Shown here in pieces: positions 1-7,651 of a DNA stretch of 24,912 nt; positions within the stretch are counted from its first letter, which is position 1, and the number at the start of each line of letters is the position of its first letter. The translations under genes and the position numbers were made by a program. The notes beneath the pieces were generated by a model. That model was not told where the DNA came from. It was given only the letters and a program-made list of their open reading frames with translations, and made no database searches. The stretch lies in assembly GCA_009746045.1 (NCBI GenBank), contig RPFO01001935.1:64001-88912 (forward strand), written 5' to 3'. The stretch comes from Mesostigma viride (lineage: Eukaryota > Streptophyta > Mesostigmatophyceae > Mesostigmatales > Mesostigmataceae).

Positions 1-2
1 TC

Positions 3-886
3 GCTGCCATCGGTACCAAGGTTACCTACGGTACTGCCTACCACTCCTCCTCCTCTCATTTAGTAGAGCGTCTTAATAGGGTAGTGGAAGAAGCGCTTAG
101 GCACTATGTTAATGGCTCGGGAAGTGATTGGGAGGATTATTTATGTTTGGTAGAGTTCTCCCTCAACAATTGCCCCAGGCTGCGCATGGATATACGCCCT
201 TCTTCCTAGATACTGGTAGACAGCCTCTTACCCCTACCTCTCTCTTAGCTAGTCCTCTACGGGACAAGGATGATGTGTCCCGGGATACTGTAGAAGGTGT
301 ACAGTCCTTGCTAGATAGAATGAAAACTGCACATGACCACGCGATCTCAGGGTACCAAAAAGCTCAGTCTAAGTACCTTGCTAGGTTGCGTGCCTCCTTA
401 GATAGAAGAGCACCTGAGATAGATATAGGAGATCTAGTATTAGTAGAAGGCCCCCGTGTTGGCCGTTTTGCTCATAAGTTTGAAGCAGAACTTAAGGTCA
501 AACTTAGGCCCGCCTTCTTAGGACCCTTCCGTGTGTTGTCTAGAGTAGGAAATTTCTTATATAAAGTCGATATCCCTACCTCTTGGCAGACACATTCTAA
601 CACCTTCCATAGAAGCCAGCTGAAACTGTACCACCCTAGCACGTTCGCTGGTAGAGAGCTAGCGCCTGCCCCTTTAGAGCATAACCCTGACACTGGGGAG
701 GTAGAAGACGAAGTAGAGAGCATCGTGGCCCATAGAGATATCAAAAAGGGCCGCGGTACCCAGCGTCAGTATAAAGTGAAATGGATGTATGCTCGTAGTG
801 AGGTAGATAAGGTATGGTATACGGAGAGTGAGTTAGATGGTTGTAGTCGTTTGTTGCAGGAATACAAAACCCTACACCAGCTCTAG
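3..886 (+). pseudogene. Chromovirus integrase C-terminal half with chromodomain, frameshifted
   Basis: Two frames together encode the end of a Ty3/gypsy integrase. From base 3 one frame gives a core segment containing SSSSHLVERLNRVVEEAL, matching the conserved region around the catalytic glutamate (canonical StayHPqTDGQtERvNrtLE), then DWEDYLCLVEFSLNN. Around 165-180 the reading moves to another frame, which continues as PQAAHGYTPFFLDTGRQP, the usual next block. Then come a GDLVLVEG strand, the GPF module (FLGPFRVL, near 510-530) and a chromodomain at roughly 707-870 (VESIVAHRD, YKVKWMYAR, VWYTESEL). The stop is TAG at 884-886. Integrase inserts cDNA into host DNA, and the chromodomain is thought to direct insertion to marked chromatin. 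The single frameshift makes this copy defective unless it is a sequencing error. Confidence 0.85.
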
Positions 887-962
887 TTGGCAACCTGCCC
901 CTCCCTTATCGTATTTCTGCTATTGGTGGTTGGTTGGTTGTCCCCTCCCCTCCGCAGCCATC

Positions 963-1450
963 ATGGCTGATCCTACCCCTCCGTCGGAGAGCCGCCGCCA
1001 CCTTCCCCTCCGCCACCGGATCCAGAGTTCTACTTCGAGGCCCTTCCGGGCCGGCCGCTGGGTGTCACGGTCCAGTCATCCGGGTGGCATCGTGCAGCCT
1101 GCCCTCCAGGCCAATCATGCGGCTTTAGTCAGGGCTGCTCTCTTTGGGGTCGCGTGGTTCGGCCCATCCCCTGATGACCCGCACCAGCTAGTTCTGCACG
1201 GGTTCGACGATGCCGGACACTGTCTGTTAGGATGTGGCTCCCGCTGTCCAGCCTTGGGACAGATAGCCGCGGTCCTTCAGTGCCCCCGGGTGTTTTCCTA
1301 CCTTTCTACCCCTGTGGGCCGCTCCTGCCTACGGGATGTGTTCCCTTGGCTTCCGGGCGAGGGTGATGCAGAAGTAGATGAGAACCCCTGCGACCTTCTA
1401 CGGGCAGTAGAGTTCATGGAGATCGCGGACCAGACAGCGGGCGTGGTATT
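963..1450 (+). pseudogene. Extra 3' ORF of G1, first part (interrupted by insertion)
   Basis: An ORF starts at ATG 963, 77 bases after the pol stop, and is open to the insertion point at 1450. It encodes 162 codons plus two bases. The frame is also open upstream of 963, so the start is a guess. The protein is unfamiliar, with Cys and His residues around 1227-1285 but no clear zinc motif. It lies between pol and the 3' LTR, where retroviruses carry env, yet I see no signal peptide or convincing membrane span. Past 1450 the frame runs into the tail of a non-LTR insertion and stops at once. The continuation is at 2187, in phase across the duplication. Function unknown. Confidence 0.55.
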
Positions 1451-1885
1451 AATTAATTAATTAATTAAAATCATAGCTCCGTGGGGAGCATATGTAACAC
1501 ATAGCCCTGAGAAAGGGGCATCTATGGGTTTGTAATACAATCAGGGCGACAACCTGCAGGTGTAGGATGTACAACTATCACCTGCTCTGGGTGCACTAGG
1601 TGCACCTGCACCTCCATGGTGGTTCATGCCTCCTAAACAAGCACAGGCACCCAGGGGGGGCTTGAGGAGAGGGCCTAGAAGGCCTGCATGACATATGGGG
1701 TGGAAGGTATGTGGCTAGGCTATAGCTGGGGTACACATGGCCTCTCAGCAGAGAGTAACTCCCTGCATGGGCAAAGCATGACTCGAAATTGCTACGGCTA
1801 TTGCAAGGGCGGGTGTGGGCCCGTCACGTAGGCATACATGGCCACGTCACTAAGCTTTCTAGGCTACACTACTGCTATATATTCC
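1451..1885 (-). other. Non-coding 3' part of the non-LTR insertion
   Basis: These 435 bases lie between the ORF1 stop and the (TTAA)n tail. I see no ORF2 or endonuclease coding. There are short self-complementary runs such as GGTGCACTAGGTGCACC near 1590-1606. It is most simply the 3' UTR of the inserted element, which its reverse transcriptase would recognise. Confidence 0.5.
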
Positions 1886-2172
1886 CTAGGCTGGGGTGGC
1901 TGGGGTGGCTGGGGCGGCAGGGGTCGCCTGCCAGGGCTTGTGGGCGACGTAGATGTCCGCCCCCTTCCAGTAGACCGGCTTCTGCCCCGCCTTCTGCCGA
2001 AGCTGGAGGTAGGTCGGCCATAGCTCCCGTCGCCGTTGTTGCTGCGTCAAGGTCAAGTCGTCGTCCAGCGTGTAGGCGGTCCCCCCAAGCCGCTTGCGAC
2101 ACTTGAGGAACTCCATCTTATCCGCCATGGTGTCAAAGGTGAGGAGCAAGGGGGAGGGGCCGGCCTTACCCC
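1886..2172 (-). pseudogene. L1-type ORF1 protein, C-terminal part
   Basis: On the minus strand from 2172 to the stop at 1886 the frame encodes the end of an L1 ORF1p-like RNA-binding protein. The block LLLTFDTMADK matches the RRM strand preceding the C-terminal domain. It is followed by RKRLGGTAYTLDDDLT, then QQQRRRELWPTYLQLR and KPVYWKGADIYV, the usual layout (DlT..q..R..L.p....aR..g....wrgd.l.v). ORF1p is the nucleic-acid chaperone that packages LINE RNA. The protein tail is a TPATPA repeat encoded by GTGGCTGGG copies near 1893-1920. The N-terminus is lost through 5' truncation at 2172. A second, more degraded copy lies at 9259-9396 on the plus strand. Confidence 0.7.
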
Positions 2173-2186
2173 GCGGGCGTGGTATT

Positions 2187-4029
2187 GGGCGACCCTACTC
2201 CTACGGACGCACCAGTCGAGGCACAGTACACTCCTGAGTATTCGGCCTCCCCTGCGGCGTCCTCCTCTTCAGTGTCGGCTCCTTCCCCTGTCCCGTCTTC
2301 ACCAAGGTCGGTCCGGCGCGCCTCGGTGGAGCCTACCCCTTTGGGCTCTGATCGTGAGCCTGATCCTCTTTCGGCGACAGTTTCTGCGATGCAGGCGCAG
2401 ATCCAGTCCCTGACAGCGGCCTTCGGGGCCTTCATGGCGGCCCAGGCGCACGCTCCAGCCACGCCAGGTGGGGTGTCTGCTGTATCTGTGCCCCCTTCCC
2501 CTTCGGTCGCCTCGACGTCTACGGGTCCGTCTGTGCCGCGCGAGCCCTCGGTGGCTGCGGTTTCCTCTGTTGCTGCGGCTCCTACGCCTTCGGCTACCTC
2601 TGCGCCTGCTACTGACTTACCTGCGCCTCGGCGCGAGTCCGCTGTCCCAGCGGCCGCGCCCGTCGCCGTCGCGTCCGGGCCGCCCACCGCGTCAGCGCCG
2701 CCCTCGCGGGGTTTCTTCAGCGACCCGGGCGGTCTTCCCAGGCTTTGGGAGGGCGGTCCTCCGCAGAGGATTCCGGTGCCCGACTGGAGCTTAGACGGTA
2801 ACCAGTCGTATGCCGGATTGCCTGTCCCCACGGGCCCTGTTTTCAACATGTGGCCTGGTGGTGCTCCGCCACCAGAGACCGGCGCGCCAGCTGCGGAGGC
2901 GGGGCCGTCGCGACCCCCTGCGGCATCGGGTCCGACGCGGCCCCCTGTTGTACCGGCGCCGTCTGCGTCTGTGCCGGTTCCTACCCCTTCTTCGGCCCCT
3001 GTCCCTTCGGCCCCGCGGTCTTTGGCTGCGGTTGTTCGGTCCAGTGGCTCTGACCCTCGCGCCACCCGCGCTGCTGATTCCCTTCGGGAGTTGTCAGAGG
3101 GCGATCGGGATCGGGCCCCTTCTGTGGTGCATGCGACTCCGGAGTCGCGCGACACGCCTGTCTTTGGGTATGGTATGTCTGCGCTTGCCTGCCGCCAGTG
3201 TGACCTGCCGCGCGCCTCCGCCGAGCTTGCCATTTCGCCCATGTCCTACGGGTTCTCCCAGGTGTGTCGGGCGCCGCGGGATCGTGGCCTACCCGTTGAG
3301 ACTGATCGGCCTCCTTTCGATATGGTTATTTTAGCTGATCCGGTGTTCCAGGGTGAGATCCTGGTTCGGCGCGTCCTGTATCGCTGGGCTAGGCGTCACA
3401 ATGACTTGGACACCTACGGCGGGTTCCAGTGGGCTTACCCTCCGCCTCTGGGCATTATGGCCTCAGATGCCCTTACGGTAGAGTTTCCTGCGGTGCCGGG
3501 TGCCACGTACAGCACGGTCCTTCAGCCCATCCTAGAGTGGGATGCCCGTCGTCCAGCGCCCATCCCGGGCCAGGGTCTGGACTCCCGTGGTCATCCTCCT
3601 CCCCGGGCTAGCGACTACCTCGAGACGTTCGGGTCGCGACAGTGTGCCCGTCGGTTGCGCTCCCGTGAGATTCGGCATATCCGGTTGTGGCCGTCCAACG
3701 TGGAGCCCCTGGTAGATCTGTTTTTCCCGACGGGTATGCGCCCTCGGATCCGGTACCATCGCCTGCTCCTTCGGGCTCTCTGCCTGATCGCGGTAGAGCC
3801 TTTCCTACGCCTCTTTGCCTGTGGTTTCCTGGACTGGGCCCGGGGCCAGGTCGTTCTTACGCAGCATAGGTATTACTGGGCCTTCCTGGGTCTTTTTCCT
3901 GACGGCGTGTGGGCCGATGTTTTCCTCACTGTAGATAGGCACGACAATGCTGAGGATGTGGCTCACTACCAGGCGTACCTGGATGTCCTGCTGGCCTCCC
4001 GTGGTACTTACCAGACGGATGGCCATTAG
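2187..4029 (+). pseudogene. Extra 3' ORF of G1, second part
   Basis: This continues the ORF at 963-1450. With the insert and one target-site duplication removed, the joined frame is exactly 776 codons ending at TAG 4027-4029. The first half (to about 3100) is a low-complexity Pro/Ala/Ser-rich linker. It begins with a short helical stretch rich in Gln and Ala near 2388-2455. The C-terminal part from about 3160 is compositionally normal, with a Trp- and Tyr-rich segment (RYYWAFLGLFPDGVW, near 3870-3910) and a final charged helix. I recognise no domain. The order pol, extra ORF, LTR suggests an accessory or env-position gene. It could also be a captured host sequence. The long minus-strand frame over 2166-3242 is a GC-rich shadow. 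Confidence 0.6.
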
Positions 4030-4389
4030 ATAGAGGGCCTTAGGCCCGACCTGAGGGTGTTGTCCCTCCGGTATATAGAGTCGCCCTCACGTTCTGGCCA
4101 GTTGACTGGTCGTTCTTGGTCCTTGGTACTGATTTGTTTACTCTGTGTGTCCTGCCCAGTGCCGTTCCCCCCCGGCAAGGACTTTGTTCCAGGCAGTTAG
4201 GGGAACCTACCACCAGGCTTGGTGCTGGCTAACCCTACACCTCCCGGCGTGGTGGTGGAGACCGAGTTAATACGTTGGTGCCTTGTATCTGGGATGGCCT
4301 GCCGATTGTGTTGGTGTGTGCTCGGTGCATTAGGTTTCCTACCCCTTGTTTTCCTCCCTGTGCGTAGGGAGAGGGCTCCCTACCTTTGT
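4030..4389 (+). other. Non-coding stretch between extra ORF and LTR of G1
   Basis: About 360 bases without convincing coding sequence between the extra ORF stop and the polypurine tract. A TATATAGAG run lies at about 4072-4080, but nothing shows that it is a promoter. A short frame from about 4219 is not conserved with anything I recognise. Confidence 0.4.
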
Positions 4390-4401
4390 GGGGGGGGGAG
4401 G
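4390..4401 (+). promoter_or_regulatory. Polypurine tract of G1
   Basis: A run of G with one A (GGGGGGGGGAGG type) directly abuts the TGTTACG start of the LTR. This is the expected plus-strand primer site for an LTR retrotransposon. Confidence 0.75.
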
Positions 4402-4944
4402 TGTTACGTCGCGTAACAATTCGTTGTAGTTACGGACGTAAATTAGGTCTTTTGCCTCGGTTGTCCCTAGGTTTACGTGTAGTTCCTACCGGGACACTAT
4501 TGTCCTCGTAATAGTACTGTGGTATATTGGGTGCCTTTGGGCGCCGCGCCGCGTACTTTATTAGTGGTCCTGATCCTTTGGTAGAATGTAGTGGACCAGC
4601 GTGCATCTGTAGGCGAGGGCCAGGTCGGCCCGAGCGTGGTGGACCGTTGGTGACCATTTATGCACGTTCTACCCCTCGTGTGTGCACTCGGCGTGTGTTA
4701 AATGAATTAACACATATAGGCTTGGGTCACGGCAGTGTAGTTGTGTTTCCTTCCTCTATTCCTGGAGTAAACGGGTTGTGTAAATGGCTTATGGCGTATT
4801 ATAGTAATACTTACGTTAATGCACTGAGATCTGGATCGTCTCGTTCGTCTTTCGCTAGGGGTTTAACTAGAGGCGGCTTGACTAGTTTAGGTAGCATCAG
4901 GCCAGGTAGAGGTAGAGGTAGCGGTAGAAACCCGAGACGTAACA
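4402..4944 (+). repeat. 3' LTR of chromovirus G1
   Basis: The 543-bp LTR is bounded by TGTTACG at 4402-4408 and CGTAACA at 4938-4944, a perfect 7-bp inverted terminal repeat with canonical TG...CA ends. It follows a polypurine tract immediately, which fixes the left edge. The start is itself a small hairpin (TGTTACG, three bases, CGTAACA). A GGTAGA-type repeat lies near 4902-4930. The matching 5' LTR is outside the window, so identity cannot be measured. The five bases after the LTR are GTGAT, the candidate target-site duplication. Confidence 0.75.
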
Positions 4945-4994
4945 GTGATGTGCATGGATCCCTCCGTTGTCGGCATCCTCCACTGTGAGAGCGT

Positions 4995-5165
4995 CACGTC
5001 ATGCGCCTACCCGCGCACGGTCGAGGAGCTGATGGCCCGCATCCGGCGCAAGTTGGTGCCACCGGACTACAAGCTCCATGAGCGCCTGGCCTTTGGCAAG
5101 TTCCGTCAGGGCAGCACGCCGTTTCGCGAATTCCTCACCGAGTTTGAGGTGTACACTGCTGTTAG
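4995..5165 (+). pseudogene. G2 gag fragment 1 (Retrotrans_gag type)
   Basis: The plus frame reads YPRTVEELMARIRRKL, PPDYKLHERLAFGKFRQG and STPFREFLTEFEVY. This is the helical capsid block of gypsy-type Gag (pattern ...L...f.P.d.....f..lrQg.s..ef..ef...). Gag forms the particle that encloses element RNA. Homology ends at about 5165, where unrelated hairpin-rich sequence begins. The open frame runs to 5196 without further similarity. No trustworthy start codon is present, since G1 may have cut off the N-terminus. Confidence 0.65.
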
Positions 5166-5219
5166 GGTCCAGATATCACAGATAGGTCAGATGTGAAATA
5201 TCAAGTAGCGGCCAATCAT

Positions 5220-5520
5220 TTGTTGACACGTGGCACAATGTTGCTGTGCCACGTGGCTCGTAGTTGTGGCGCCATGTGGTGCTATGCCACCGTGCAATGT
5301 GGCCGCAGTATGCAGTTCTGTGCTGACTTAGCCGGTGCGGGCTAGTGACATTGGTCTTTCCGCCGGCCGCAGGCGGGGCCTTTTGGCTGCCCCGCATTAT
5401 GCTGAATGTCCGTCCAGATTCAGCATTGAGATTTTTATTCCGACATGCGCGAGTAGCCTGCCAGCGTGGCAGGGCCGTACTTTAAGCGCAATGCATTCCG
5501 TGCGTAAATGCACGGATGCG
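5220..5520. repeat. Cluster of perfect hairpins inside G2 gag
   Basis: Five perfect inverted repeats fall within 300 bases: 5227-5255 (11-bp arms CACGTGGCACA), 5373-5395 (7-bp GCGGGGC), 5400-5425 (8-bp TGCTGAAT), 5457-5473 (7-bp CCTGCCA, 3-base loop) and 5498-5515 (6-bp CCGTGC). The stretch splits the gag coding sequence (5165 to 5735) and encodes nothing I recognise. It may be an inserted non-autonomous element. Clear target-site duplications were not found, only a weak shared ACTGC on each side. Confidence 0.55.
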
Positions 5521-5734
5521 CAAGTATATGTTTGCAGACGCGCATGGTCGGTAGCAAGCTTTACAACTTTGTAGCCTCGCGTTGGCAGCGGTCGACGCGA
5601 GTTGGCTGTACCGAATATATTTCACTAATGATGGAAGGCTTTATGATGAACATTTGTGTCATGGCATCCTCATGTTGAATATTCGTCACCTGGATTTGGG
5701 CAAGCCGAGCTGCAGCGTAACAACTGCCCGGCTT

Positions 5735-5843
5735 GACGACATGACCTGGACCGAGTACAAGGCACGGTTCATCGAGGCGCGCTGCACCCGGACCTCTTGG
5801 ATGAGGTGCTCAAGCACTATGCCGAGGTCCCATGGGAGGAGTG
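5735..5843 (+). pseudogene. G2 gag fragment 2
   Basis: Gag-like coding resumes with LDDMTWTEYKARFIEA, then after a one-base frame change near 5780 reads LHPDLLDEVLKHYAEVPWEE. It is broken at 5844 by the first 103-bp foldback unit, whose first bases supply a TGA stop. The pieces fit the helical C-terminal half of a gypsy Gag, continuing fragment 1 and preceding the zinc knuckle. Assignment rests on position and pattern only. Confidence 0.5.
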
Positions 5844-6284
5844 AGTTACGTTAAATAGTGACGGAACCTTTTGCCGCCTGAGGCAAATCGGTCCGTAACA
5901 CTATTTTGCCCGGAATAACCACTTCCGAGCACCCAAGTTAATTCGGCCGAATTAACTTGGGTGCTCGGAAGTGGTTATTCCGGGCAAAATAGTGTTACGG
6001 ACCGATTTGCCTCAGGCGGCAAAAGGTTCCGTCACTATTTAACGTAACTAAAACCTGGCCTCGTGGAGGGGGGACGAAGAGCCCGAGACATCCGCCTAGG
6101 CCGCTGAGCACGCACCACTAAATGCGCCGGAGCTGCCTCAGTGAGGATTCGAACCCCTGACCTCCAAGGTGCACGGGTTTTAGTTACGTTAAATAGTGAT
6201 GGAACCTTTTGCCGCCTGAGGCAAATCGGTCCGTAACACTATTTTGCCCGGAATAACCACTTCCGAGCACCCAAGTTAATTCGG
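5844..6284. repeat. Foldback structure: three copies of a 103-bp unit, two as a perfect palindrome
   Basis: Copy 1 (5844-5946, plus) and copy 2 (5947-6049, minus) are exact reverse complements with no spacer, giving a perfect 206-bp palindrome centred at 5946/5947. Copy 3 (6182-6284, plus) differs from copy 1 at one base (GACGG to GATGG). Copies 2 and 3 form a foldback element with 109-bp arms, since AAAACC at 6050-6055 pairs with GGTTTT at 6176-6181. The 120-bp centre holds a tRNA-like sequence. Each unit has internal hairpins (AAATAGTG with CACTATTT, TTGCC with GGCAA). The unit begins AGTTACG and ends TTCGG. It interrupts the G2 gag. No convincing target-site duplication flanks it. Confidence 0.9.
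6134..6181 (-). other. tRNA 3'-half-like sequence (B box and acceptor)
   Basis: On the minus strand the sequence contains GGTTCGAATCC, a perfect Pol III B box and T-loop, with a 4-bp T stem (GGGG/CCTC). This is followed by CTGAGGC and an A, like an acceptor 3' strand with discriminator base. The matching 5' acceptor GCCTCAG occurs on the minus strand inside foldback copy 3 (6216-6222), so 6222 down to 6134 could close as an 89-nt molecule, the length of a class II tRNA. A proper D arm and anticodon arm are not evident. It is best read as a tRNA or SINE fragment caught between repeats. Confidence 0.45.
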
Positions 6285-6343
6285 ATGTGATAAAAATTCA
6301 GCAGTACCTCCTACTTAAGTCTTGGATGTGATCGCCCGCCGCC

Positions 6344-6954
6344 GTGCAGCATCTACACGGCGCTAAGTTCCCGCTTGCGGCATCCCGGCGCGTCCACTTC
6401 ACCACCGCGGACCATGAGGTCGCGCAGGAGGACGCGTATGACTACGAGCTGCCAGCGGAGAGCGATTATGACCCTGATTTCCAGGTCAATGCGATCGACC
6501 CGGCCACTTCCCGCTGCTTCGCGTGCGGCGAGGTTGGCCACCTCAAGCGCGAGTGCCCTCGCCTGCGCGCCCGCAAGGATGAGGAGACGCATGTACCCCA
6601 GTTCTCCGGCCCCGCCTTCGGCAAACGTCCGGACCCTGCGCAGCGGGGCAATCGGCCCCGTAATGCGGGAGCACGTGCAGCCAAGCTGCAGGATGCCCGC
6701 CGCCAGCCCGCGCAGTATCAAACGCCTCGGGCCTCAGGTCCATCCTTTCAACGGGTGACCCGCGAGGTGAACAAGGTGCTAGCGCAGTAACGAGGCGCGG
6801 CCGATCACGACTCGGACAGTGGGCGGCTGGATGCCCAGGCCATCGCAGGCTATGCGTATGGCGACGAAGATGAGGAGGAACCGGTGGAGGAGGGGGAAGA
6901 GCGGGCCGGGCGGTCGAACGAGGCGGCCTCCCGGCCATCCGTTCCACGCGCGTA
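6344..6954 (+). pseudogene. G2 gag C-terminal part with CCHC zinc knuckle
   Basis: The plus frame from about 6344 encodes an acidic linker, then CFACGEVGHLKREC at 6515-6556, a textbook CX2CX4HX4C nucleocapsid knuckle that binds element RNA. A basic Arg/Gln-rich tail follows. A TAA at 6788-6790 ends the frame, but the same frame continues open with an acidic Asp/Glu-rich stretch (near 6860-6905) to a TAG at 6953-6955. No ATG fits a natural start, because the preceding sequence is foldback DNA, so this is an internal fragment. The in-frame stop separates gag from the protease region, through decay or as a regulated gag-pol junction. Confidence 0.7.
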
Positions 6955-7651
6955 GTGTCCCTCCCCTTGGGGGTAGAAGTAGCGGTAGCTCAGGTAGATA
7001 GGGTAGATAGCGTAGTAGGAGTAAATAGCGTAGATAGCAGTAGCTCCGCCGTACAGGCACCGTTAGTTGCGGATACCGGCGCGAGTATGGAGCCAGTTGG
7101 TGAGGCTCCAGCCACGGCTATAATTCCGGCTTCGGGCAGCAACGCGGACGCCCAGCCGACGCATGCAGCCCCGAGGAGTGCGGCCCGCAGCTTGCTCCTC
7201 TTTCGAGGGGGTCTGGCAGTGCCATCAACAGTCCTGGACCCCTTCCTCAAGGGCAAGACTGTCATGGACGTGCAGTTCATGGTTGACACGGGCGCTTCTA
7301 CGTCATTCATCAATGAGGCACTGGCGCGTCGCGCTGGCTACACCATACGGCCACACGCGACAGTGGTAAATGTGACTTACTCAGATGGTCGCAAGAACCC
7401 CTCGCCAGGTATAGTCGACATCAAGGCGGTGATTCAGGGAATCCCTGTGGAGCTTACTGCCACTGTCGCGCCGCTGGGCGCAGCCGATATCATTACATAT
7501 TGGCATTGACTGGATGGACGCTCAGGATGTTGACATCAGCATTAAGCGTCGCGTGGTGTGGTTTCCCGACGGCTCCTTTTGGAGTCCGGTTGGCGAATAT
7601 CAGGCAGTTAAAGCCCCCGACCGGCTGAGCTATGGCGGTCGGTCACGCTGA
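6955..7651 (+). pseudogene. G2 retropepsin-type aspartic protease, frameshifted
   Basis: The frame after a Val/Asp/Ser-rich linker encodes FMVDTGASTSFINEALARRAG (DTGAS at about 7285-7299), the catalytic triad and flap-side context of a gypsy retropepsin, which cleaves Gag-Pol as a dimer. The second signature, IGIDWMDAQDVDISI, is encoded from 7499 in another frame. A one-base change near 7490-7498 otherwise ends the protein at a TGA at 7507-7509. The tail closes at TGA 7649-7651. A second DTGAS occurs earlier at about 7072-7086 but lacks the surrounding pattern. No RT follows. Confidence 0.7.

Larger units (their letters stand above)
1437..2186 (-). mobile_element. Short non-LTR retrotransposon insertion with 14-bp TSD
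   Basis: The insert occupies 1451-2172 and is flanked by identical 14-bp copies of GCGGGCGTGGTATT (1437-1450 and 2173-2186). Read on the minus strand it begins inside an L1-type ORF1, continues with about 435 bases of non-coding 3' sequence, and ends in a (TTAA)n run (1449-1468). Long target-site duplications, 5' truncation and a simple-repeat 3' tail are typical of LINE-machinery insertions. It carries no reverse transcriptase ORF2, so it must have been mobilised in trans or be an internally deleted copy. Confidence 0.8.
1..4944 (+). mobile_element. Element G1: 3' part of a Ty3/gypsy chromovirus
   Basis: The window opens inside an LTR retrotransposon. In order it shows the integrase C-terminal half with a chromodomain, a large extra ORF, a G-rich polypurine tract and a 3' LTR ending at 4944. 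A GPF module followed by a chromodomain at the end of pol is the hallmark of chromoviruses, a plant, fungal and algal branch of Ty3/gypsy. The 5' LTR, gag, protease, RT and RNase H lie outside the window. A non-LTR retrotransposon is inserted at 1451-2172. The copy has a frameshift in pol, so it is probably not autonomous. Confidence 0.85.
4945..7651 (+). mobile_element. Element G2: decayed gypsy-like gag-protease remnant
   Basis: Pieces of one Ty3/gypsy-type gag and protease lie in order on the plus strand: capsid-like segments at about 4995-5165 and 5735-5843, a CCHC knuckle at 6515-6556, and a retropepsin at 7275-7651. They are separated by non-coding insertions and frame changes. I find no RT, RNase H or integrase of this element before the next unit. 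G1's LTR abuts the left side, so G1 probably inserted into G2. No LTRs of G2 were identified. Confidence 0.65.

Noticed and set aside
2166-3242. Long minus-strand frame (358 residues) rich in Gly, Ala and Thr
   Set aside because: It mirrors the Pro/Ala/Ser-rich plus-strand ORF in GC-rich DNA, has no domain and lies antisense to a better frame.
963-4029. Calling the extra G1 ORF an envelope gene
   Set aside because: Only the position fits; no signal peptide, transmembrane anchor or fusion motif is visible.
4219-4416. Small frame beginning LANPTPP, similar to PTPP words near 969 and 2190
   Set aside because: The similarity is a few residues in Pro-rich sequence and the frame has no further support.
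5844-6284. CRISPR-like array of three 103-bp repeats
   Set aside because: Units are inverted, have no regular spacers, and the context is eukaryotic.
7072-7299. Two DTGAS motifs as a tandem single-chain protease
   Set aside because: The first copy (about 7072-7086) lacks the surrounding retropepsin pattern and is probably coincidence or a local repeat.
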